A stretch of DNA of 64,000 nucleotides from Desulfobulbaceae bacterium (lineage in GTDB: Bacteria; Desulfobacterota; Desulfobulbia; Desulfobulbales; Desulfocapsaceae), in assembly GCA_009773475.1 (NCBI GenBank), contig WSXV01000004.1:1-64000 (forward strand), given 5' to 3'. The notes under the pieces were generated by a model. The model searched no databases. It had not been told where the DNA came from and saw only the letters and a program-made list of their open reading frames with translations. The translations under genes were made by a program, and so were the position numbers. Below, one piece after another: positions 23,449 to 31,527 of this stretch; position 1 is the first letter of the stretch, and each line of letters starts with the position of its first letter.

Positions 23449-25008
23449 TTATTTAAAAAGTAATGTAAATAATTTGCTGTTTTCGACAGTGGTAAACTGT
23501 TCAAATGTTTGTTCAAACTTATTGCGTACGTCAATCTGTTCTTCGTATAAATGGGTAATCAGGCCGCCCAGTGCAGCTGCCACCTTAATTGCATTTTTCT
23601 GTTCTTTCAGGGCAAGTGCATTCTGATATTCTCCTAACATCTTCTGTTGCACGGAAAGATCGTTGAAATTCCCCAGATTGTCCTGTAGCTTTTTAAGGGA
23701 TTTAACCAGGATATCCATTTCGGTTTCAGGAAATAACGAGCGGTAAAATTCCAGCAGATAGCGAAGTTTTTTTGCTTGAATTCGCAAGCAATGCAATTCA
23801 GTATCAGGGCTCTGAGGCCCTATCTGGGACCCAGACTCAAGAATAGAGCGCAATCGTTTTCTGATGGACTTGCTGGCCACCTCTTTGCATGATTTTTGGC
23901 CGGAAATAAGTGAGGATAAGAGAATGGAATTTTCCAGATACTCCTGCCATTGGGCCATGAAAGAGTGAAACTTTCGCGATTGCAAGGCCTTTCTCAGCCG
24001 TTGAAGTTCTTTCAACCGTTGCTTGGCAAGTCCTTGAAAAAAAAGAGTCAACCCCTCCTGCAACCCTTCCGGCAACATGGATTGATAGTCTTTCTTAGCT
24101 AAAAGATAGACATCCAGATCACGAACAGGACCGGTGAATGTACCAATATCCTTCAATCCTTGTTGAAATCGTACAATATCATCAGGATGCACTATTTTTT
24201 TAATGCTTCCTAATAAAGATCTGGTCCTGCGCAAGGCTACCCGGAAATCATGAAGAAATTCCGTGTCAAAATCTTCTATGATGCCGAAAACATTTCGCTC
24301 CATCCCTTTAAGTAACTGGAAAAAGATCTTTTGTGCGGCAAGGATAACGGATTCTGCGGGATCAAGGATGATGGAAAACTGAGAGCTGTAGTGGTGGGAA
24401 TTTTCCCCAAGCTCCGTAAGGGCGAGTCGCAAGGTTCTTTCTTCCGAATATCCTGCCTCCAAGCCTTGGAGCTTGAGACCTTCTGTGACCTTCTCCAGTA
24501 TCTTGTCATAGCCGCGAACTCCGAGTAGTCGCAACGATCCGCCAAGGGAAACTGGCTGGCATCCTTCTTCATTATCGGGGGGTATCAGTTGATTTAACTC
24601 AAGGGAACCGGAAAAGACTATTTTTTGATCCCGATTCATAACCTGAAAACATTGTGACTTTCGGGTAATCTCTGCACGAGGAAGTAATGCCCGGATGCCA
24701 GCCACAGTCATGAGTTTTTCACCCAGTGCTCCATCGGAGAAATGAAGGGGAAGGGGTTTTTCATGAGTAGGCCCTTCTTCCTGAAGTTTGAATTCACCGG
24801 CAAAACTGGTCAACACAAAGCTAGTCTTCCCAATCCGAAAACAGAGTAATTCCTTATTGTTGAGTCGCCAATCAAAGGTGTCCAGATAACAGATGGTATC
24901 AACCGATATCCCGCACTCACGAATATGGTACTTCTCTGGAAGTCCGGATAACAGTGATGCAAGCTCAACTGGGCCGGGAAGAATATAGGCGAGGCAGTTT
25001 TCGTTCAT
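23449..25008 (-). CDS. CYTH-like and CHAD domain protein (polyphosphate-binding)
   Basis: A 519-aa protein. The N-terminal part (about 1-200) has CYTH-like features (YLDTFDWRLNNKELLCFR near residue 42). The C-terminal part (about 220-505) is a CHAD domain, with the signature HDFRVALRRTRSLLGS and the matching LRIQAKKLRYLLEFY, whose conserved histidines and basic residues bind polyphosphate. CYTH domains hydrolyse triphosphates, but several CYTH acidic and basic residues are not obvious here, so catalysis is uncertain. It starts 15 nt after argJ and precedes parA and sixA in the same direction. CHAD proteins have been found on polyphosphate granules in other bacteria. Confidence 0.85.
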   Translation of the reverse strand: MNENCLAYILPGPVELASLLSGLPEKYHIRECGISVDTICYLDTFDWRLNNKELLCFRIGKTSFVLTSFAGEFKLQEEGPTHEKPLPLHFSDGALGEKLMTVAGIRALLPRAEITRKSQCFQVMNRDQKIVFSGSLELNQLIPPDNEEGCQPVSLGGSLRLLGVRGYDKILEKVTEGLKLQGLEAGYSEERTLRLALTELGENSHHYSSQFSIILDPAESVILAAQKIFFQLLKGMERNVFGIIEDFDTEFLHDFRVALRRTRSLLGSIKKIVHPDDIVRFQQGLKDIGTFTGPVRDLDVYLLAKKDYQSMLPEGLQEGLTLFFQGLAKQRLKELQRLRKALQSRKFHSFMAQWQEYLENSILLSSLISGQKSCKEVASKSIRKRLRSILESGSQIGPQSPDTELHCLRIQAKKLRYLLEFYRSLFPETEMDILVKSLKKLQDNLGNFNDLSVQQKMLGEYQNALALKEQKNAIKVAAALGGLITHLYEEQIDVRNKFEQTFEQFTTVENSKLFTLLFK

Positions 25009-25023
25009 TTCTTAGCCGACCCT

Positions 25024-26208
25024 TCAGCTCCGGTAATCAGCATTGATCTTGACATAGTCGATGGAAAAATCACAAGTATATACCTCGGCGCATGCACTTC
25101 CATCTTTCATATCGATGGTCACAAGGATATTTTTTTCTTTCAGGATGGCAGTGGCCGATTTTTCCGCCTCTTTCCCCAGACCCAGCCCATTTTTTACAAT
25201 GACAACATCACCAAAAGCGATATCAACACGTTCCGGGTTAATACGCACCCCAGAGCGGCCCATAGCAGCGATGATTCGGCCCCAGTTGGCATCTTCACCA
25301 AAAAAAGCAGTTTTTACCAGACTGGAATTGGCCACGGTCCTGGCAATCTGCTCAGCATCCATCTCTTCGCGAGCGCCACAAACACGAATGGTTATAAATT
25401 TGGTAGCCCCCTCTCCATCTGCAACGATCTGCAAGGCAAGATCCTTCAACAGGTCTTCCAGGGTCTGTTGAAAGAGCTCCTGGTAATGTAAAGCGCCTTC
25501 ATCAATCCAGGGATTATCGGCGGCACCATTGGCCATCACCAGAATCATATCATTGGTGCTGGTGTCGCCGTCAATGGTGATTCGGTTAAAGGTACGCACC
25601 ACCCCTTTGAGTAGGGCACCATGGAGTTGCGGAAAGCCGATTTGCGCATCAGTCAGCACAAAGGCAAGCATGGTTGCCATATTGGGCATGATCATGCCGG
25701 CCCCTTTGGCCATGCCTATCAAATGAACCTCCTGTTCTCCAATCATAACAGTTCGGCAGGCTGTTTTTGAAACGGTATCCGTGGTCATGATTGCCTTGGC
25801 AACCTGATCAAAATTGTCAGCAGAAAGTTTGCCGACAAGCTCCGGCATGGCCTTGACTATGGCATCAACGTTAAGCTGTTCACCGATAACACCAGTGGAA
25901 GAGATTTGAACCATTTCTGGAGCTATACCAAGAGCCGCTGCTGCACAATCTCCGGTAGCGATGGCGGCCAACATGCCATTCTCACCGGTGCAGGCATTGG
26001 CACACCCGCTATTAATCAAAATTGCCTGAGCTTTCCCCTGTTTTAGACGCTCAATATCAAGGACAACGGGGGCCGCCTTCACCTGATTTGTGGTAAATGC
26101 TCCGGCAGTAACGACCGGCGTTTCGCTAAAGATTAGGCCAAGATCCAATCTATCCGCATATCTGATACCAGCAGCAACGGCTGCTGTTTTAAATCCTTTA
26201 ATTTTCAT
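25024..26208 (-). CDS. argJ: glutamate N-acetyltransferase / N-acetylglutamate synthase ArgJ
   Basis: ArgJ moves the acetyl group from N-acetylornithine to glutamate in the cyclic arginine pathway, and bifunctional forms also use acetyl-CoA. The 394-aa precursor shows the self-cleavage site NMATMLAF, where the Thr after Ala becomes the nucleophile of the beta chain, along with NSGCANACTG and FNRITIDGDTSTND. ATG 26208 (MKIKGFKTA) is the conserved start; the open frame to 26301 is not needed. It heads a probable operon with the CHAD gene 15 nt downstream, an unusual association. Confidence 0.95.
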   Translation of the reverse strand: MKIKGFKTAAVAAGIRYADRLDLGLIFSETPVVTAGAFTTNQVKAAPVVLDIERLKQGKAQAILINSGCANACTGENGMLAAIATGDCAAAALGIAPEMVQISSTGVIGEQLNVDAIVKAMPELVGKLSADNFDQVAKAIMTTDTVSKTACRTVMIGEQEVHLIGMAKGAGMIMPNMATMLAFVLTDAQIGFPQLHGALLKGVVRTFNRITIDGDTSTNDMILVMANGAADNPWIDEGALHYQELFQQTLEDLLKDLALQIVADGEGATKFITIRVCGAREEMDAEQIARTVANSSLVKTAFFGEDANWGRIIAAMGRSGVRINPERVDIAFGDVVIVKNGLGLGKEAEKSATAILKEKNILVTIDMKDGSACAEVYTCDFSIDYVKINADYRS

Positions 26209-26795
26209 TTGTCTTTCTTCAAGCCTCATTGGAGAAATCAGTGAGTAAAAATGTTGGCCATTAAACAGCACATAAGGGGAGCTGGAGTTTTTTAGAAACA
26301 AACGTTAAATGCTTTATACAAACAATACTACAATGCTAACCGTGCCTCTGAAAGTATACTATTTCACAATAGTTCAAAGATTATACTGAACAAGGCCTAA
26401 CGATTCAAGTCTTCATTGACAAACGGCTGTGCCATCTGAAGTGAAAAAAATGTAAATGTGAGGTTGGTCAGGTCTTTCACTCTCTCCCTACCCCACATTC
26501 TCCACGCCAAAAGTTGACGGATACGTGAAGATAGAATAACATTTTGTATTATCTCTAATAATTTCATACTCTCATAAAGGCATCTTCTTCGTGTGCTGAT
26601 TTTTTTGTCATTTGTACCGGACGGCGATTTCGGGGAAATCATCTCTTGCTGCTTGAATTGCTTTAAATTGCATGGCAGGGGCTGCAATCTCGTGGCTCTT
26701 TCGACCAAAAAAACTCATTTATTATTAAGGAGGTACGAAAAAGAAAAAACCAGAAAAATAGTCATCAATTTCAACAATCAAAAATGGAGATGGAA
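26209..26795. other. intergenic, divergent argJ / cytochrome promoter region
   Basis: A 587-nt gap that must hold both promoters. A strong Shine-Dalgarno sequence (AAGGAGGT, 26728-26735) stands alone with no start codon within 20 nt; the cytochrome ATG is 60 nt further on. A 103-codon minus-strand frame (26397-26708) lacks coding character and a ribosome-binding site. Nothing else is recognised. Confidence 0.4.
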
Positions 26796-28109
26796 ATGAA
26801 ACTATTAAAAAAATCTTTCGCCTTACTTGGTCTCACGGTGGTGCCGCTGATGATGTCCGGCACTCATGTACAGGCTGAGGATATAAAAAAAGCGAAAACC
26901 ATTGCAGAACTAGTGGCCATGTACGACTCGACGTCTTGCCATGAATGTCACCCTGAAGCCCATGAACAATGGCAAAAATCACTCCATGCCCGCTCTATTT
27001 TCGGCCCGGAGAACACTGCTAGAACAGCAGCAACATTTAAAACTACCATTGAAAACGGTTTAAAAGAATGGCCCTATTCCGGGGTAAAAAAGAATGAGGA
27101 CATTGGCGTCAAGCATCTGAGGATTTGTACAAAATGTCATTTGCCCCAATTGGAAGATGCAGAAGACAGTGTTGCTCAGGAGATTGTCAAAAATATTTAT
27201 GCCTTTGCCGATGAAGGCAATGAAGCAGCGAAAAAAACTTTGCAAAGTTTGAATATTGATTGCCTGATCTGTCATAACAGAAATGCCATTGTCCACAAAT
27301 GGACTGATGGAATGCCTCAGAAAGATGCCGTTTATGGCACCACTGACGGCAAGCATGATGATCCAGACCGCCCAGTGATGAAGCAGAGTAAGATTATGAA
27401 GGAATCAATTCTCTGCGGACAGTGCCATGGACTGGGGCCAAATTTTGAGCTCGAGAATCCGAGCCAATGCGCAACACTCTACGGTGCCCATCTGTATACA
27501 TACATTCCTGAAGGCGGTGGGGAAACTTGTCAAAACTGTCATATGGAAAAGAGTGGCCTGGGGCACAACATGCAGAGCTATCGTTCACCGGAAATGGCAA
27601 AGATGGCCCTTGATGTCGAGGTTGAGGCCAAGGCTTACCAGTGGCGTGATGGATCTATCATGACCCCTGCCGCCACGGTTATTGTGGATATCAAAAATAA
27701 AGCCGGTCATCCCATACCCGACGGCTGACCGACCCCCAACCGGGTGGTCCTGGATGTGACCGCGAAGACAACTGATGGAAAGGAATTTTACAAGAACCAG
27801 GTCATTTATATGCCGACTCCGCAACAGATGGGACGTGGAGATAAAATGGGTAGAGGCCCATATGAAAAGAGTGGCTTGATCCATGATTCAAGCCTGCCTC
27901 CTCTCAAGACTACCCAGGAAAAGTTTGAGATTCCTGTGTATATTGAATCGACGAAAGATGGAAAAACAGTGCGAAACATTATCGCCAATGATTTTATTGT
28001 CGATGTTGAGATATCGTATCTGCCTTACGGTAAAAAAGAAGATCCCGGTAATAATCAAAAATGGGTAAGCATTTCAAAAAAACTGAGCATTCAAAAAGGC
28101 GGGAAATAA
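26796..28109 (+). CDS. pentahaem c-type cytochrome, predicted selenoprotein (ExtKL-like)
   Basis: A secreted cytochrome of 437 aa when UGA 27726-27728 is read as selenocysteine (residue 311). Residues 1-27 are a signal peptide. Five CXXCH haem sites lie at about 48-52 (CHECH), 111-115 (CTKCH), 156-160 (CLICH), 207-211 (CGQCH) and 245-249 (CQNCH). The frame continues after the UGA in phase, from GHPIPDG to PTPNRVVLDV, and stays protein-like for 126 more codons. A SECIS-like hairpin starts at the UGA. I recall similar (seleno)cytochromes labelled ExtKL in metal-reducing Desulfobacterota, where they are thought to act in extracellular electron transfer; that match is from memory. ATG 26796 follows GGAG by 6 nt. 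A plain stop mutation is the alternative. Confidence 0.82.
27726..27749 (+). promoter_or_regulatory. UGA-Sec codon with SECIS-like hairpin
   Basis: Starting within the UGA, GACC (27727-27730) pairs with GGTC (27746-27749), one G bulges, and ACCC (27732-27735) pairs with GGGT (27742-27745) around the 6-nt loop CCAACC. Bacterial SECIS elements sit immediately after the UGA like this. The loop lacks the G-U of the E. coli fdhF element, but loops vary between groups. Confidence 0.65.
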
Positions 28110-28125
28110 TCTAGAAGTTTTCATG

Positions 28126-28162
28126 CAGGGCCGAGCCTGGAAGCAGGATCGGCCCTGTTTTT
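28126..28162 (+). terminator. rho-independent terminator of the cytochrome gene
   Basis: A strong stem (CAGGGCCGA with TCGGCCCTG plus CCTG with CAGG around GAAG), then TTTTT. It lies 17 nt after the stop at 28107-28109, which supports the longer read-through gene as the true transcription unit. Confidence 0.92.
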
Positions 28163-28200
28163 AACTTAAAAAAAGCAACGTCTCCAACAACTTGCAAAGA

Positions 28201-28462
28201 TTAAGAATAAATAAAAACAAAACGATCATCATCAATGTTTATCCGCAAACGGCCCTCATGTTTTCGGCCATAAACCTCCCAGCCTGGCTCCCCTTTGATC
28301 TCACACTGGAGACATTGTGGCGAGTGAACGCCATTATCCCGATCGCCACACGAAATCAACAACGCTAAATCATTCTCTTGCTCCGCTAGAAGCCTGGCAA
28401 CGTTTTTTTGCCTGTTCAAATGATATCAAACCCCCTGTAAATCGACACTCAATTCTCTTCAT
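28201..28462 (-). pseudogene. small gene interrupted by a one-base frameshift at an A7 run
   Basis: From ATG 28462, preceded by GAGGAG, the frame reads MKRIECRFTGGLISFEQAKK and then hits TGA. The next frame continues from the same point with NVARLLAEQENDLALLISC, then CLQCEIKG, and ends at 28201. The two halves meet at seven T (28403-28409, A7 on the coding strand). One base fewer would give an uninterrupted 86-aa protein with four cysteines, a GWEVYGRKHEGRLRI middle and an acidic end (INIDDDRFVFIYS). I do not recognise the family. It may be a mutation, a phase-variable tract, or a sequencing error. Confidence 0.5.
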
Positions 28463-28728
28463 TTGTCATTCTCTCCTCGTGATTTATCACCACGAACAAA
28501 ACAGGGTTACATTTGGCTGGTCGTTGTTGATCACCGTTGATCTCCCCAGCCCTGCCTTTGCACATTGCATATAATTTTCTTCAGTAATTTGTAAAGCTCA
28601 TTTGTAATGGTATTCCCGCTCTCCTGCGCTGACATCCTCTTCCAATTTCAGAGAATTCAGAGTAATGTGCCCGTGATTTTCAGAGTAACAACCCGTCTTC
28701 TTCTCCTTCAATTTCAAAGGTATTATTC

Positions 28729-30414
28729 ATGAGCACAGATGATAAAAAGATTATCTATTCGATGATCAAGGTAAGTAAATATTATGATAGTAAGCCCATC
28801 CTGAAAGATATCTCCCTTTCCTATTTTTATGGCGCCAAGATCGGGGTGCTGGGATTGAACGGTTCCGGGAAGTCCACCTTGCTGCGCATCCTGGCGGGCA
28901 TTGACACTGAGTTTAACGGCGAGACTATTCTTTCGCCGGGGCTCACCGTCGATTATCTCGAGCAGGAACCCAGGCTTGATCCGGATAAAACCGTGCGCCA
29001 GATTGTTGAAGAAGGCGTACAGGGAACGGTGGATCTTCTCAATGAGTTTAACGTCATCAATGAAAAATTTGCCGAGCCCATGACTGACGATGAAATGCAG
29101 GCACTCATTGACCGCCAGGGCGAGGTGCAGGATAAGCTGGACACCTTAAACGCCTGGGATCTGGACAGCAAACTGGAGATGGCCATGGACGCCCTGCGCT
29201 GCCCGTCTCCTGAAGCCCGCTGCGAGATTCTTTCGGGAGGTGAAAAACGACGGGTTGCCCTCTGTCGTATCCTCCTCAAGCAACCCGACATCCTGCTTCT
29301 TGACGAGCCAACCAACCATCTGGATGCTGAATCCGTGGCCTGGCTGGAGCACCATCTCCAGCAATACGCTGGAACCATCATTGCCGTGACCCATGACCGT
29401 TATTTTCTCGATAATGTAGCTGGCTGGATACTTGAGCTTGATCGTGGGGTCGGCATCCCATGGAAGGGAAATTATTCCTCCTGGCTGGAACAGAAAGAAA
29501 AACGATTGGCGACGGAAGAAAAATCAGAGAATGACCGCCGGCGAACCCTGCAGCGAGAGCTGGAATGGATTCGAATGTCTGCCAAGGGGCGCCAGACAAA
29601 ATCCAAGGCAAGGATCAACGCCTATGAGCAACTGCTCAGTCAGGAAACCGAAAAACTGGCACAGGAGTTACAGATCTTTATCCCGCCCGGTCCGCGACTT
29701 GGCAAGGTGGTGATTGAGGCAGATCATATCCGCAAAGCCCTGGGAGATAAGCTGCTGGTGGAAGATCTCAACTTCAAGCTCCCTGCTGGTGGTATTGTCG
29801 GGGTTATCGGCCCCAATGGCGCCGGCAAATCCACTCTTTTCAAGATGATCACCGGCCAGGAAACACCTGATGGCGGCACGATCCGCCTGGGTGAAACCGT
29901 CAAGCTGGCCTATGTCGATCAAAGTCGTGATGTCCTGAACCCGGAGCATACAATATGGGAGGCGGTCTCTGAAGGTCAGGAAACCGTTTGGCTGGGCACA
30001 AAGGAAATCAATTCCAGGGCCTATGTCGGCAAGTTCAATTTTTCCGGCTCGGCCCAGCAAAAAAAGGTGGGACTTCTTTCAGGAGGACAGCGGAACCGGG
30101 TTCATCTGGCACGGATGCTCAAGGAGGGAGGGAATGTTCTGCTCCTTGATGAGCCGACCAATGATCTGGATATCAACACCATGCGGGCGCTGGAAGAGGC
30201 GTTGGTGAATTTTTGCGGATGCGCTGTGGTTATCAGCCATGACCGCTGGTTTCTTGACCGCATCGCCACCCATATGCTGGCCTTTGAGGGCGACTCACAG
30301 GTTGTCTGGTTTGAGGGGAACTACTCGGATTATGAAAAAGATCGAAAAGCGAGACTGGGGGCTGCAGCTGACCAGCCGCATCGCATCAAATATCGACAAC
30401 TGACCAGGCAATAA
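28729..30414 (+). CDS. ettA: energy-dependent translational throttle EttA (ABC-F)
   Basis: A 561-aa ABC-F protein without membrane segments. It has two ATPase domains: Walker A GLNGSGKST (near residue 42) and GPNGAGKST (near 362), signatures LSGGEKRR and LSGGQRNR, and Walker B LLLDEPTNHLD and LLLDEPTNDLD. The linker (about 245-320) carries the basic helical region ending in KGRQTKSKARINAYEQLL. EttA binds the ribosomal E site and gates the first elongation steps according to ATP/ADP ratio. The length and the strong match make EttA more likely than other ABC-F types. It is monocistronic. Confidence 0.93.
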   Translation: MSTDDKKIIYSMIKVSKYYDSKPILKDISLSYFYGAKIGVLGLNGSGKSTLLRILAGIDTEFNGETILSPGLTVDYLEQEPRLDPDKTVRQIVEEGVQGTVDLLNEFNVINEKFAEPMTDDEMQALIDRQGEVQDKLDTLNAWDLDSKLEMAMDALRCPSPEARCEILSGGEKRRVALCRILLKQPDILLLDEPTNHLDAESVAWLEHHLQQYAGTIIAVTHDRYFLDNVAGWILELDRGVGIPWKGNYSSWLEQKEKRLATEEKSENDRRRTLQRELEWIRMSAKGRQTKSKARINAYEQLLSQETEKLAQELQIFIPPGPRLGKVVIEADHIRKALGDKLLVEDLNFKLPAGGIVGVIGPNGAGKSTLFKMITGQETPDGGTIRLGETVKLAYVDQSRDVLNPEHTIWEAVSEGQETVWLGTKEINSRAYVGKFNFSGSAQQKKVGLLSGGQRNRVHLARMLKEGGNVLLLDEPTNDLDINTMRALEEALVNFCGCAVVISHDRWFLDRIATHMLAFEGDSQVVWFEGNYSDYEKDRKARLGAAADQPHRIKYRQLTRQ

Positions 30415-30447
30415 AGCTTTTTTGCTGTTTCTTCTTCGTTTGAAATT

Positions 30448-30493
30448 AAAAAAGCATTCAGGTTTGCACCGAGAATGATGCCTACCTGAATGC
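30448..30493 (-). terminator. terminator of the HPt-tsaC-purDE unit
   Basis: GCATTCAGGT (30454-30463) pairs perfectly with ACCTGAATGC (30484-30493), and on the minus strand six T residues follow. It lies 36 nt after the HPt stop. Confidence 0.85.
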
Positions 30494-30528
30494 GAATTTG
30501 AAAAAACAAGAATATAATCTGTAAGTCC

Positions 30529-30849
30529 CTAAAGCTCAGCCGCCATTTTCAACAAGATCTGAAGCTGAGGAAGCTTTTCCCTGGCGACAGCCACAGAACC
30601 TTCCCGACAGTCTTTTTCGATGGCAGCGGTCACATCTCGGATTGCCTCCAATCCAAGACTGGCCGCTGCACCTTTAATTGAATGGGCTGGCCCTCTGGCC
30701 GCGACCGGGTCTCCCTTTTCCACAGCCTGTGCCAGAACAGCCAGATCTGATGCCGAAGAATCCTTGAATATGATCAATAATTCCTGGAGCAGCTCTTCGT
30801 CATCATCCACTTGGCCCATGGCAAATTCTTTATTCCAACATAGATCCAT
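30529..30849 (-). CDS. stand-alone HPt domain protein
   Basis: A 106-aa histidine phosphotransfer domain. The phosphorylatable His56 lies in ARGPAHSIKGAAASLG, the standard HPt motif, inside a four-helix bundle. Such proteins shuttle phosphate between response regulators and hybrid kinases. No kinase or regulator lies nearby, so its partners are encoded elsewhere; SixA (22117-22626) could dephosphorylate it (inference). It is the last gene of a unit with tsaC 33 nt upstream. Confidence 0.88.
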   Translation of the reverse strand: MDLCWNKEFAMGQVDDDEELLQELLIIFKDSSASDLAVLAQAVEKGDPVAARGPAHSIKGAAASLGLEAIRDVTAAIEKDCREGSVAVAREKLPQLQILLKMAAEL

Positions 30850-30882
30850 ATCCTGCCTCTCTCCTGTGCCAACTTTTTGATT

Positions 30883-31527
30883 TTATTGACCTATTGCCTG
30901 ATTTAACGCAGAAAAATCAATAGCGCCTTCCCTAAGTAACTGTAATTTTCCATCCATAAATCCGACAACAGTCGAACTCATCCCGCCAGGCGTCTGACCG
31001 CCATCGAGGATACAGGCTACCTCGTCTCCAAAAAAGTGCAGAACGTCCTCAGCAGTCCGGGCAGCAGCACATCCTGAGAGGTTTGCGCTGGTTGCAGTCA
31101 TCGGCCTTTTCCAAAACCGTCCAAATTTGCATGCTACCGGATGAGGCGAAATTCGAATCCCGATGCCACCACTCTTTCCGGTAAGCATTGATGATAGCCC
31201 CTCTACAGCGGGAAAGACCAGGGTCAAAGGACCAGGCCAGAATGATTTCATCAAGAGTTTATAGGCACCAGGAATTTCACTGGCCAAATCAGCGAGCTGC
31301 GCTTCATTCTGGATAAGAATTGGAAAAGGCTTGTGTAAGGCACGACGCTTCAAGCTAAACAAAGCTGTCAAAGCCTTCTCATTAAAGGGGTCAACGGCTA
31401 GTCCATAAAAAGTCTCGGTGGGAAAAGCGACAATCTTCCCCTGAGCGAGACATGTCACTGCCTTTTGGAAATCCTGCTCCAAAGGGCAGTGAGTTGAATT
31501 CGTCAGCCCGGTACTGGAAATAATCAA
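30883..31527 (-). CDS. tsaC: threonylcarbamoyl-AMP synthase, Sua5/YrdC family
   Basis: A 214-aa YrdC-fold enzyme that makes threonylcarbamoyl-AMP from threonine, bicarbonate and ATP, the first step in the t6A37 tRNA modification. Typical segments are KIVAFPTETFYGLAVDP, the LKRRALHKPFPILI block with basic residues for nucleotide binding, and TSANLSG. The start is TTG 31527, overlapping the purD-purE stop (TTGA) for coupled translation; no ATG is available nearby. The Sua5 C-terminal domain is absent, so TsaC is the better name. Confidence 0.92.
   Translation of the reverse strand: MIISSTGLTNSTHCPLEQDFQKAVTCLAQGKIVAFPTETFYGLAVDPFNEKALTALFSLKRRALHKPFPILIQNEAQLADLASEIPGAYKLLMKSFWPGPLTLVFPAVEGLSSMLTGKSGGIGIRISPHPVACKFGRFWKRPMTATSANLSGCAAARTAEDVLHFFGDEVACILDGGQTPGGMSSTVVGFMDGKLQLLREGAIDFSALNQAIGQ

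Noticed and set aside
26397-26708. 103-codon minus-strand frame between argJ and the cytochrome
   Set aside because: No ribosome-binding site, no family resemblance, and it would fill the divergent promoter region.
28355-28385. TGA in the small split gene read as selenocysteine
   Set aside because: The frame after that TGA closes again after 11 codons, whereas a one-base shift at the A7 run gives a long protein-like tail. A frameshift explains the data better.
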